Positions 1 through 8,707 of a stretch of 64,000 nucleotides of DNA are shown here, in pieces (position 1 is the first letter of the stretch; the number at the start of each line of letters is the position of its first letter). The stretch covers positions 62,001 to 126,000 of the forward strand of contig SVEE01000006.1 of NCBI GenBank assembly GCA_015057525.1, written 5' to 3'. The translations under genes were made by a program, and so were the position numbers. The notes below the pieces were generated by a model that had not been told where the DNA came from, did not search any database, and saw only the letters and a list, made by a program, of their open reading frames with translations. Source of the DNA: Lachnospiraceae bacterium (lineage in GTDB: Bacteria; Bacillota; Clostridia; Lachnospirales; Lachnospiraceae).

Positions 1-872
1 ACAAGCTTCAAAAAAGCCATAACAATTGTTCCGCCTAAGCTAGCCAACATAGCAAAAACAGGACATACCACATTAGGTCTCTTAGTTTTATTAACACTTG
101 TAACAAAGCCCACAACAGCTAATATCAAAACTATAACAAAAGCTACAATAATTAATATTGTAAATGTACCCAGTACTCCTGATATTTCAGGACTAGCCTC
201 ATATGCTTCCTCTGCCGCATCCTTCCAAATATTCTTAGTTCCCACATCTCCCCAGTAATTCATATAAATATGATATACAGGATCAGAATTAAATACAGCA
301 GCAAAAATTATTGTAAGCAAAGCGAATGTACCTGTTAAAATCGAAAAAATCTTAAGCATTGTATTATTTACTGCAACTGGTGCTCTCATACCGCCAAAAC
401 CCATCTGTGGTTGCGCCATTGCCGGCTGACCATATCTCATCTGTGGTTGTGCCATCACAGGTTGGCCATAGTTCATCTGCGGTTGCGCCATCCCTGGCTG
501 ACCATAGTTCATCTGCGCAGGAGCCATTCCCATCTGAGAACTTGGTGCTCTCTCTGTAAATTCTAATGGCTGACCAGAAGAAGTACCCATTCCATTTTCA
601 GGAAGGAAGACTGTTCTTGAATCATCGCCAATTGCTGTTTCATAATTCTCTGGTATTAAGACTGTTTTAGAGTCATCGCCAACCGCTGATTCATAATTTC
701 CTGGTATTAAAATAGTTCTTGAATCATCACCTAATCTTTCATGTTCCTGAGGGGTCTGATGATTAATAACCTGCTCAGGTGCTACATTTGAGAAAGATTC
801 TGCACTAGCTCCACAAACCGGACAATATTCCATTCCGTCAGGAGAAATATTTCCACATATTGGACAATTCAT
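1..872 (-). CDS. Zinc-ribbon membrane protein with tandem repeats (3' end outside window)
   Basis: Reading from an ATG at 872 (RBS AAAGAGGTG just upstream) gives about 290 residues without a stop before the window edge. A zinc ribbon is formed by Cys 3, 6, 17 and 20. Residues 49-94 hold three 17-residue repeats of the form GDDS(R/K)T(V/I)(L/F)(I/L)P, with Thr at 53, 70 and 87. Residues ~120-157 hold a 12-residue Met/Gln/Pro-rich repeat (MNYGQPxMAQPQ type). Two or more hydrophobic segments follow, so the C-terminal part is membrane-embedded. Similar zinc ribbon plus repeat architecture occurs in proteins that work with FHA domains and Ser/Thr kinases, both encoded at 38-40.6 kb here; that link is inference. 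The function is unknown. Confidence 0.75.
   Translation of the reverse strand, partial: MNCPICGNISPDGMEYCPVCGASAESFSNVAPEQVINHQTPQEHERLGDDSRTILIPGNYESAVGDDSKTVLIPENYETAIGDDSRTVFLPENGMGTSSGQPLEFTERAPSSQMGMAPAQMNYGQPGMAQPQMNYGQPVMAQPQMRYGQPAMAQPQMGFGGMRAPVAVNNTMLKIFSILTGTFALLTIIFAAVFNSDPVYHIYMNYWGDVGTKNIWKDAAEEAYEASPEISGVLGTFTILIIVAFVIVLILAVVGFVTSVNKTKRPNVVCPVFAMLASLGGTIVMAFLKL
402..509. repeat. 36-bp tandem repeat inside the zinc-ribbon gene
   Basis: The hexamer CATCTG recurs at 402, 438, 474 and 510, giving an exact 36 bp period. On the coding strand each unit encodes 12 residues of the Met-Ala-Gln-Pro-Gln-Met-x-Tyr-Gly-Gln-Pro type. Units differ at only a few bases, so copy number could change by slippage. 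Confidence 0.85.
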
Positions 873-945
873 AAATTACACCTCTTTCTTATAATTCATA
901 TAAATTAATTTAACTATAGTACACTATATCACAACTAAAAAACAA

Positions 946-1827
946 TTACGACATAAAATCAAAAATTGAAAGCTGAGTACCTGTAGTTTTATTTTTGTAC
1001 TCTCTCATATATCTGAACAACTCTTCTCTGTCATAAACTATTCCATGTTCCTTACAGGTGTCAGTAACTATTCTAGTTAGTTCTTGATTATTAGGACTAT
1101 TTACTTCGTAAGCATCTCCATAGGTTTCAATGTACTTTTCCTTCATGCCTGGGAACTTCTTATCCAATTGCTCATAGAAATATTCTCTATTTCCATCTCT
1201 AAGGGTAAGTCCTGCACCAAAATACATAATTCCGTACACTCCTGCCTTAACACAATAATCAAGCAACCCTCTTATATTTTCTTCTGTATCGTTAATAAAC
1301 GGCAAGATAGGTGATATCCACACAATAGTAGGTATCCCTTTCTCCTTCATAGCCATGAGAACCTCGAATCTCTCTTTTGTAGTACATACACCTGGTTCTA
1401 TAACTTTACAAAGTTCTTCATCATAAGTAGTCAATGTCATAGCCACGACGCACTTTGTTTTTTTGTTGATTTTCTCCAGAATGTCTATATCCCTCATAAT
1501 TAAATTTGACTTAGTCTGAATCACCAGACCAAAATCGAATCTTTCTATTTGATTGAGACATCTTCTTGTTATCTGAAGTTCTTCTTCAATTGGCACATAT
1601 GGGTCTGTCATAGAACCTGTTGAAATCATACTCTTTGTTCTCTTTCTCTTGAGAGTATGCTCCAAAATATCCTCGGCTCTTGCCTTAATTTCAATATCCT
1701 CAAAATCATGATTCATACGGTAGCATTTACTTCTGGAATCACAGTAAATACATCCATGAGTACAGCCTCTATACAAATTCATTCCATTTTGAGGAGATAA
1801 TATTGCTTTTACCTCTTTGTAATGCAT
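946..1827 (-). CDS. Radical SAM protein of the SPL (spore photoproduct lyase-like) family
   Basis: 293 residues. The radical SAM cluster motif CX3CX2C is at Cys 22, 26 and 29 (CTHGCIYC), placed very near the N-terminus in an RGCxHGCxYC context typical of the SplB-like/Rv2578c-like radical SAM families. Such enzymes bind a [4Fe-4S] cluster and SAM and produce a 5'-deoxyadenosyl radical; the substrate here cannot be read from the sequence. It begins only 15 nt after the stop of the SMC-like gene at 1843-6255, so it is almost certainly co-transcribed with the JetABC-like genes, as the fourth gene where a Wadjet operon would normally carry jetD. It could be an unrelated passenger, or a DNA/nucleotide-acting partner. 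Confidence 0.85.
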   Translation of the reverse strand: MHYKEVKAILSPQNGMNLYRGCTHGCIYCDSRSKCYRMNHDFEDIEIKARAEDILEHTLKRKRTKSMISTGSMTDPYVPIEEELQITRRCLNQIERFDFGLVIQTKSNLIMRDIDILEKINKKTKCVVAMTLTTYDEELCKVIEPGVCTTKERFEVLMAMKEKGIPTIVWISPILPFINDTEENIRGLLDYCVKAGVYGIMYFGAGLTLRDGNREYFYEQLDKKFPGMKEKYIETYGDAYEVNSPNNQELTRIVTDTCKEHGIVYDREELFRYMREYKNKTTGTQLSIFDFMS

Positions 1828-1842
1828 ATGCTCCGTCCTTTT

Positions 1843-4800
1843 CTAGATAAAGTCGAAACTTACCTGTTCAAATTCTAAATCCTTATACTCCAACTCTTCC
1901 TGGTCAACCTTGCTTGTATAATCAGTAACAACAGTAAGCTGTTTTCCCCCTGACATCTGCTGACCAAGTATATAATTCACATCGAATCTTCCTGTTATTG
2001 CCGGTGTTGCACCTCTGGCTGGAACAATCAACTGAACATTATTAGCTTTAAGAAGAGCAAATATTGGTTCCCATATATATACATCCTTTGCCGCACCAAA
2101 TGGATTATCTATGAATATAGTTTTTGTTCGTATATCCTCATTACCAGTCTGATACATACCTGAAATATAATTTATTACAGAAACCAAAAACTGTATATAT
2201 ATACCCTGAGACTGTCCAGTACTACCAACAGCCTCCTCATATCTGAGATATCTACTCTGCTCTTTAATACGCTCACGTTTGTAAAGATTCAACTTGATTC
2301 CATTCATGTCAGTTACTATTACACCAAATAACTTCTTCAATGTAAGGCTGTTTCTTATAAACTTAATTCTATCCTTATCATTTTCATAGTCATCCGCCTG
2401 TGCAACAACCTTATCTATGTAATCTGACATTTTCTGTTTCAAAAATTCATCCTTTACATACGGTATAGTGAGACCGACCATCTGTATAGCTTCCCCATCA
2501 GCAATAATACGAGAAAGCTTAGGCAACTTGTCAAGCTCTGTCTTAACATCAAGGCATCTTTGTAAACACTGTTCCTCAAAATTAGCTTTGATGGTTTCCA
2601 TATCCGAAAGACTCTTCTCAACTCTATCTTTCTCAAGGGCAATATATTCCACAATCGTCCTTAAATTCTCCATAAGAGCTTTTGCTTCTTCATAGTCCTC
2701 AGGGATTACAACATCATCTCGTATTGTGTTTGCAAGTTCAAACACCTCCATGCGGTCCAATGATGATGCGGTATTTCCTTTGAATTTAATAAGCTCATTT
2801 TTAGCCTTGTCAAGGCTCTTGTTACTCTTATCAAATTTAAGAAGATTTTCTTCAAATATGTCTCTAAGCTTATCTTTTTCTTCAACTAATGGAGTTGCTC
2901 CATCAAGACTTATGTCATTGGTTGTAATTATACGTTTAACATCCTTGTATAAATCCACCATATAGCCCTGTTGTCTGAAATATCGCTTGTAGCTTTCATC
3001 GCATTCCTTTGCTTCCCTGTCAAGACGGGCCAAAATTTCTTCACCACTTTCAAGACTGGCAATTATCTCTGAAAGCGAGGCTTCTTCCTCCACATAAGCA
3101 CCAAAAGCATCCTCGATATTTTTTATGGCATAAGATATACTTCCCTCTAATCTACTTATGGATTGTTCTCTGTCACGAAGTATTTTCTCATATTCTGAAA
3201 ACTGTTCTTTTGCATCAGCTATATTCTTTCTTCCAATTTCAAGAACATTTTCATCAGATACAAAAAGCTTATTTTCATATTCCAACTCTCTGAGTTTGTC
3301 CAGCGAAACCCCTCGTTTTTCAATACTTTTAAGACTTCTATCCATAGATATTTTAAGCGTCTCCATAAGAAGTCTCTTATCCTCTATTGCCTTCGCATCA
3401 TCTTTTCCTGCTGAAAGCATAGCCGTAAATCTTGCTTTAATTTCATCATCACCTAAAGTAAGATTGTCGTAATCTCCATCCACATTATAATAGGCTTTAT
3501 ATACGGAATCCCACTCATCAGCAATTTCTTGTTGCTTTCTCTCCAATGCCTTGAGCTTTGACTCTTCTTCAGCAACGTCCATGTTGTTGTCATCGGCCTT
3601 TGCCTCAAGCTGTCTTATATCTTCTTCCAGCCTTTCCATATTTGCTTTTGCAGTCTGACTTATTACCTCCTGCTGATTAATCAACTCCGAAAGCTGATTT
3701 GCAGTATAAAGCTTATTAATATCAGAAAGACATGTTTCATATCTGTTTTGATAATCAGCTATAGCTTCCCTTGCCTTTTCTATGGCAATCCTATATCTTC
3801 TTATCTTTTCTTCGCATTCTTTTATATCTTCACCAAGCTTTTCTGATAATTCCCTTGCCTTAATCAATCTATCACCAGCAGTTATAAACTCACTGTCAGA
3901 TATTTTAAGAACAAATTCCTGATCCTCTCTATAAGCCTGAAGCATTTCCTCTTTTACCTCAAGCTGCATATGAAGGTCTTTGTTTCGATCCTGCTCTGCC
4001 TTAATCAGTTTTTGAATAGTCTCCGCATCCGTCAAATATTCACCTGTTGCATGCACAGCAAAGGCATTCTCTCCAAAATAAAGAGCTTTTTCCTCAACTG
4101 CATCCATATCAAATATGGTAACTGTTTCATCGCCGGTATCAATACCTGTTATATTAGGATCAGCTTTTATATTTTCGTAATCCTTTACCAAAATACCATA
4201 TGGTATCTCTGGATTTACAGTAAGCACCTTCATTTGATGTTCAGGCTTAAGTGCAGACAAATAATCCATTCCTGTCATAGCTGTTACACCATGTCGTGTC
4301 TCTATATAATCAAGCACTTTTTGAGCAGCCTTGGATGCTCCTACAATTCTGCCTTCCTTAAGACGTTCTACATATTTGTCGCTCTTGGCTATAGATTTTT
4401 CAATAGCAGATTTATCTAATACTGCTTGAGTAATTCTTTCTCTTATTATCTCAGAAAGCTCGCCTTCATCCTTTGCAAGATAAACAGCCTTAATATTCTC
4501 AAGTTTATCCCAAGCTTCCTTATATTCCTTTTCCTTGCTGGAAATATTATCTATAACCCTGTCATTCTCAGTTTTTTTATTGTGAAGAATTGAGAGCTGA
4601 AGTTGTTCTTCCCCAAGAAGCTTTTTATTTTCCTCTGTTTCTTCTTCCTTCTCTCTTATCTTATTCTGAATCAATTCTAGTTCCGACTGATCATCTTCCA
4701 TCTGCATAGATATTTCAGTAAACTTTATGTTGTTCATAGATAATCTTATTGCAGATAAATTTTCACTGAGTTTTACAATTTCATCATCAGCTGTTTTCTT

Positions 4801-6255
4801 TGAATTCTCAGCAACAGCGATGTTGATTTTCGCTTCATGCAAAAGTCTTTGGTCATATTCATTTTTTAATCTGTTTGCATTAAGTTTTTCCTGTATTGCT
4901 GTAATCTGCCTACGAATATCTGTAAGAACGACATCTGTACGCATTTTTATATTGTAGGCATATGTATAAAGCATGTTCTCGTCAAAGGAAGACTCAGCCA
5001 TCATTGTTTTTACAACTGCATCATGTTGCTGATATTTTTTTCTGTCCTCCATATACTCGAAATACTCGTTAATGCCCTCTTTTAAATTGAGATCCTTTTC
5101 CAGTTCATCTATTCTTGCTCTAGCTTCAGTTATCTTTGATAAAATAGATTCCCTATCATTTTTCTGTTCCTCAAGCTGCTTCTTGTCTTTTGACACCTTA
5201 AGACATTCTATTCTTTCTCTTTGTCTGTTCTTCTCCGCATGCTTATCATCTCTTGCCTTAGCAAGTTCCTCCATACGAGCCTCATCATTTTTAGCAAATT
5301 CCTCGCCTGTAACACATATATCAGCAAGCACCTTGGTGAGACGACTCTTTTCTTTGTATAAATCCATGAAGGATTCCACCTTGTCAGACAAGACACCCAA
5401 CAGTTCTATCTGATGATCATATCCGGAAATATCTTTCTTTTTCTTCGCAAGTACAGTAAGCTGTTCCTTTATATCCATAAGCATCTTTGCCATGGATTCT
5501 GAACCATCCTCATCTCTCTCTGTCTTAACAAGAAATGCCTTCTCAATAATTTCCTCAATAAGTAAATCCTCAACAACCTTCCTTGTGGTCTTATAATTAT
5601 TCTCAAAATATGTTCTTACATGACCTTCTGTTTTGTTGATTCCTCTAATTATTTCCCACTGGCTCTCATGAATACCATAGTTACTTATATATCTTTGATA
5701 TTCACCCTTTCTGTCAAAAACCCTTACCATAAGAGACATATCTCTATGCTCTAAGTCTTTAAGATAATTTTTCAAGCCTTGGAAAGTAACTCTTTCTCCA
5801 TCCTTAACAAGAGGAAGATTAATAATATCATTTTTATTAAATTCTCTGTAGAAAATACAATAATTGAAATACTCTATGGATGCTACATCTTTCTTTTCTT
5901 CAACATCTCCCTCAGAATCCTTAGCCTTTCTAGCGCAAAATCCGGTGGTCATGTACCTATAGCCATCTGTACTGTCTGCTTCATCAAGCTTCCACTCAAC
6001 AAGAGAATGTATAGTAGTATTTCCGTTACCTGTTCTAAACATTTTCTCTATAGGCTGTTTTTCATCCAAGGTACAATTAGGAATCATATTCTGTAAAAGA
6101 AGAAGCATAAGTACACTTTTACCACCACCATTAGCCAAGTCATAAAGTGTATTTTTTCCATGCATCCTCATGGTGAAGTCATCATAATACTGAGTGCCAA
6201 AATTGTATTTAACATTATTAACTCTTATTCTGTTAATACTAGGCATCCACTTCAC
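1843..6255 (-). CDS. JetC/MukB-like SMC ATPase (Wadjet/Mks type)
   Basis: 1470 residues. An SMC-like architecture is visible: Walker A at residues 41-47 (ANGGGKS), a very long charged helical/coiled-coil region from ~200 to ~1270, an ABC-signature-like STGQSQG at 1345-1351 and a Walker B segment at 1379-1384 (TIFIDN). The length and the partner genes match JetC/MksB/MukB-type condensins that load onto DNA and extrude loops. The position after the Walker B Asp is Asn (D1383-N1384) where most SMC/ABC ATPases have the catalytic Glu. The start overlaps the upstream jetB-like gene by 17 nt, indicating translational coupling. The family assignment rests on architecture and neighbours, with no profile search. 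Confidence 0.85.
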   Translation of the reverse strand: MKWMPSINRIRVNNVKYNFGTQYYDDFTMRMHGKNTLYDLANGGGKSVLMLLLLQNMIPNCTLDEKQPIEKMFRTGNGNTTIHSLVEWKLDEADSTDGYRYMTTGFCARKAKDSEGDVEEKKDVASIEYFNYCIFYREFNKNDIINLPLVKDGERVTFQGLKNYLKDLEHRDMSLMVRVFDRKGEYQRYISNYGIHESQWEIIRGINKTEGHVRTYFENNYKTTRKVVEDLLIEEIIEKAFLVKTERDEDGSESMAKMLMDIKEQLTVLAKKKKDISGYDHQIELLGVLSDKVESFMDLYKEKSRLTKVLADICVTGEEFAKNDEARMEELAKARDDKHAEKNRQRERIECLKVSKDKKQLEEQKNDRESILSKITEARARIDELEKDLNLKEGINEYFEYMEDRKKYQQHDAVVKTMMAESSFDENMLYTYAYNIKMRTDVVLTDIRRQITAIQEKLNANRLKNEYDQRLLHEAKINIAVAENSKKTADDEIVKLSENLSAIRLSMNNIKFTEISMQMEDDQSELELIQNKIREKEEETEENKKLLGEEQLQLSILHNKKTENDRVIDNISSKEKEYKEAWDKLENIKAVYLAKDEGELSEIIRERITQAVLDKSAIEKSIAKSDKYVERLKEGRIVGASKAAQKVLDYIETRHGVTAMTGMDYLSALKPEHQMKVLTVNPEIPYGILVKDYENIKADPNITGIDTGDETVTIFDMDAVEEKALYFGENAFAVHATGEYLTDAETIQKLIKAEQDRNKDLHMQLEVKEEMLQAYREDQEFVLKISDSEFITAGDRLIKARELSEKLGEDIKECEEKIRRYRIAIEKAREAIADYQNRYETCLSDINKLYTANQLSELINQQEVISQTAKANMERLEEDIRQLEAKADDNNMDVAEEESKLKALERKQQEIADEWDSVYKAYYNVDGDYDNLTLGDDEIKARFTAMLSAGKDDAKAIEDKRLLMETLKISMDRSLKSIEKRGVSLDKLRELEYENKLFVSDENVLEIGRKNIADAKEQFSEYEKILRDREQSISRLEGSISYAIKNIEDAFGAYVEEEASLSEIIASLESGEEILARLDREAKECDESYKRYFRQQGYMVDLYKDVKRIITTNDISLDGATPLVEEKDKLRDIFEENLLKFDKSNKSLDKAKNELIKFKGNTASSLDRMEVFELANTIRDDVVIPEDYEEAKALMENLRTIVEYIALEKDRVEKSLSDMETIKANFEEQCLQRCLDVKTELDKLPKLSRIIADGEAIQMVGLTIPYVKDEFLKQKMSDYIDKVVAQADDYENDKDRIKFIRNSLTLKKLFGVIVTDMNGIKLNLYKRERIKEQSRYLRYEEAVGSTGQSQGIYIQFLVSVINYISGMYQTGNEDIRTKTIFIDNPFGAAKDVYIWEPIFALLKANNVQLIVPARGATPAITGRFDVNYILGQQMSGGKQLTVVTDYTSKVDQEELEYKDLEFEQVSFDFI

Positions 6256-6952
6256 CTCCTAACACCTTATATATCCTACCCTTATACTCTTCAAAATAAT
6301 TTTCAACAACTGCCTTGAATCTGTCTGTAGGATAATATCTGTCCTCTACAGAAACAAAAAGTTTCTGTTCCATAAGGAAATTAAATGTAAGCTTAACATA
6401 GCCAGTTCTTGATGCTCGTGAAGCTCTATTTTTATCTTTCTCGTCAGATGTCACTACAGGAAGTTCATCCCAAAGCAACGCTATAGTTTTAAAACTATCC
6501 TCTTCAAGTTCGTCCATTGAGTATATAGACAAATCAGAAGTTATAGCAGAAAGATATGTAGAAATTTGTTCCAAAATATCTTCCAATTTCACATATTCTT
6601 TAACCTGATATGATGCTGAATCCTGATAAAAGGACAAAAGAATGTTGTACATTATGAAGTACACCATATAAAGTTCTTTGTTTAATCGTAACCCCAGCTG
6701 ACGCTTCATATCATCATTTGTGTACCCAAAAATTCTATTACCTTCACCTGCTGTCACATATATTGCATCATTATACTCATATATATCAAGATTAAGCTTT
6801 TTAACTAATTTTGTTGTAATATCATACACTGCTGAGTTTGTATAAAATTCTTCATACATATCTCTTGTGTCAGGGTTTGAACGGGATATTTCTTTTCCAG
6901 TTATTAATGCTGCATATATATCAAGTGCCTTATCTAAGCTTCTTTCTTCCAT
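6239..6952 (-). CDS. JetB/MukE-like subunit of the SMC complex (DUF6063-like)
   Basis: 237 residues, mostly helical, without signal peptide or membrane segment. Its ATG follows the stop codon of the jetA-like gene directly (TAAATG), and its 3' end overlaps the SMC gene by 17 nt. This size and its position between a ~530-residue MukF-like gene and a giant SMC gene are those of MukE/JetB kite-like winged-helix subunits, which bind the kleisin. I recall this group as DUF6063 in Firmicutes. The sequence itself has no catalytic motif. The call is mainly contextual. Confidence 0.75.
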   Translation of the reverse strand: MEERSLDKALDIYAALITGKEISRSNPDTRDMYEEFYTNSAVYDITTKLVKKLNLDIYEYNDAIYVTAGEGNRIFGYTNDDMKRQLGLRLNKELYMVYFIMYNILLSFYQDSASYQVKEYVKLEDILEQISTYLSAITSDLSIYSMDELEEDSFKTIALLWDELPVVTSDEKDKNRASRASRTGYVKLTFNFLMEQKLFVSVEDRYYPTDRFKAVVENYFEEYKGRIYKVLGGEVDA

Positions 6953-8557
6953 TTATCCCTTCCCCCTTTCAAAAACCATATCAGTAACTGTAAATTTTTC
7001 TATTTCCTTTGGTTTGACAGTTGCCTCGTCTTCGTCATCTTTTTTGTATGAAAGATATGAAACTAACTCAACCTGTTCCTCTCCAAAAGAAATATCAAAT
7101 ACCATATCCTTGAATTTTTCCTTTTCATCCTCTGCCATATTTCGGATAACCATTTCCTCAAGAAGAGTGTCTTGTTTCTCCAACATACGAGCCATACTGT
7201 ACTCTCTTTTACCTGCAAGATGCACCAAGAAAGAATAGTAATCTCTATTGGCAAATATTTCTTCTCCAAATTTAATCTCTAGTATTCCATTTAACTCTTT
7301 TAAGGTAACCCTATTCCACTTGTTAATCTGGTCAAGCAACTCATAAAATATCTTCGCAAAATTGGCACCAATTTTCTTGTCCAGAATTTCATCCTCATAT
7401 TCAAAATCTAAGTCTAATTTATTCTTCTCTACTTTTTCACCCTTAAGCTTGTCCTCTGATTTTAAAGTAAGCATATTGTCTATGGATTTCATAGAAAATG
7501 TTTTATCTAGCCTTGGTGAAAAAAGAGGCATAACAACATGAGCCATTTTAGATGGTTCATCCTCTGCCATAATTTTCAGCAGAGTCTGTCTAAAGTCAAA
7601 TATAGGTCTTAATTTTCTTAACTTTGCCCTGCTAATTATATTATCTGAAATTTGCTGTAATTCCATTGTTTCAGCAATAAGCTGACTATGATTATATATT
7701 GTCTTTTTGAGTTCAGTTTCAAGCTTACTTATATCTTCTAACGCTTTAGACTTAAGCGTAGGCACACCATCCTCATTACCGTTTTCAAAGGAAGCCTTCT
7801 CTATAGCCTTATCCACAAGTGCCTTGTTTTTTGCAAAAAGCTTTTGCTCTTCACTAAACCATTTTGCTGTTGTGTCCATATATTTTTCGTAGGCTTTAGC
7901 ACCTTCAAAAATATCTATTCCAAGAAGTTTCAAAACTTGCTCTTTTTCAAGCTTAAGTTGAATAACCTGACTATTAATTCTTTTTACTACATCAATTCCA
8001 CCCTTAAAATTGTTTGAGCTAATCATCTTCTCAAGAAGGAGCTGAGACACATTTATCTTGCTTTCATCTTTTATTTCCTTAGTATCAAGATAGAATTCTA
8101 TACCATCAGAGGTAATTGTATAAAGAACCTGACCATTTTCTATTCTACTTTCAATAAGCTTTATTCTTGCCACCTTACTTGCTCTGTTCTCAGGGTCATA
8201 AAATTTAAACTCAAATGCTTTTCCATCATTTTTAAGCTTATCAAAAATATATAAGATTAACTGTTTTTCATCTTCAGCTGGTTCTTCCAAATCGAAGTCC
8301 CTTCGCAAAAGTTCAGACATAAAACCCTCATATTCTTCATATGTAATATCCTTCTCATGGAAATTATTTTCGTTAATCAAAAAACGCAAGGATGCCATCG
8401 TAATATAACCCATGTCAAGAAAACCATATTTTCCGTCTTTATATTGGGAAAATGTGGTTTCATTTAACACAAAGAATGGGTAATATTTTTTAAGATTCTG
8501 CATTCTTGCGCTATGCTCTGCAATTATGTCATTTATCATAACGTGCTTTAGTGCCAT
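6953..8557 (-). CDS. JetA/MukF-like kleisin subunit (DUF5716/JetA family)
   Basis: 534 residues from the ATG at 8557. This start is chosen because AGAGG lies six bases before it (GAAGAGGTACTC-ATG); an ORF extension of 17 residues upstream has no such site. The protein is charged and helical, with a probable winged-helix N-terminal part and coiled-coil centre, and no membrane segment. Its place as first gene before jetB- and jetC-like genes and its length fit the Wadjet JetA family (formerly DUF5716), the MukF-like kleisin that bridges SMC heads. Whether the complex is a plasmid defence system or a housekeeping Mks condensin cannot be decided here. Confidence 0.8.
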   Translation of the reverse strand: MALKHVMINDIIAEHSARMQNLKKYYPFFVLNETTFSQYKDGKYGFLDMGYITMASLRFLINENNFHEKDITYEEYEGFMSELLRRDFDLEEPAEDEKQLILYIFDKLKNDGKAFEFKFYDPENRASKVARIKLIESRIENGQVLYTITSDGIEFYLDTKEIKDESKINVSQLLLEKMISSNNFKGGIDVVKRINSQVIQLKLEKEQVLKLLGIDIFEGAKAYEKYMDTTAKWFSEEQKLFAKNKALVDKAIEKASFENGNEDGVPTLKSKALEDISKLETELKKTIYNHSQLIAETMELQQISDNIISRAKLRKLRPIFDFRQTLLKIMAEDEPSKMAHVVMPLFSPRLDKTFSMKSIDNMLTLKSEDKLKGEKVEKNKLDLDFEYEDEILDKKIGANFAKIFYELLDQINKWNRVTLKELNGILEIKFGEEIFANRDYYSFLVHLAGKREYSMARMLEKQDTLLEEMVIRNMAEDEKEKFKDMVFDISFGEEQVELVSYLSYKKDDEDEATVKPKEIEKFTVTDMVFERGKG

Positions 8558-8626
8558 GAGTACCTCTTCATAATGTAGTATACTTATAAAAATACACAAT
8601 ATAGGCATTTTTACATAGATACATTA

Positions 8627-8655
8627 ATTTTAATACATTACGAAAAAGAATACAA
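8627..8655 (-). promoter_or_regulatory. Sigma-A promoter for the jetABC-like operon
   Basis: TTGTAT (8650-8655), a 17 bp spacer and TAAAAT (8627-8632) lie upstream of the jetA-like start at 8557. This gives a leader of about 60 nt. The promoter lies just beyond the chemoreceptor terminator at 8670-8699, so the operon appears to be an independent transcription unit. Confidence 0.6.
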
Positions 8656-8669
8656 GTTTTTAATGCAAA

Positions 8670-8699
8670 CAAAAAGTGTAGCACAAACTACACTTTTTG
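8670..8699 (-). terminator. Rho-independent terminator of the chemoreceptor gene
   Basis: A 12 bp stem (8670-8681 with 8688-8699) with a six-base loop is followed on the minus strand by a T-rich tract. It lies 9 nt beyond the chemoreceptor stop. Confidence 0.8.
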
Positions 8700-8707
8700 C
8701 TTATATA

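Noticed and set aside
2468-5413. Several plus-strand frames opposite the SMC gene
   Set aside because: Ser/Leu/Phe-rich antisense shadows of a coiled-coil gene, without ribosome binding sites.
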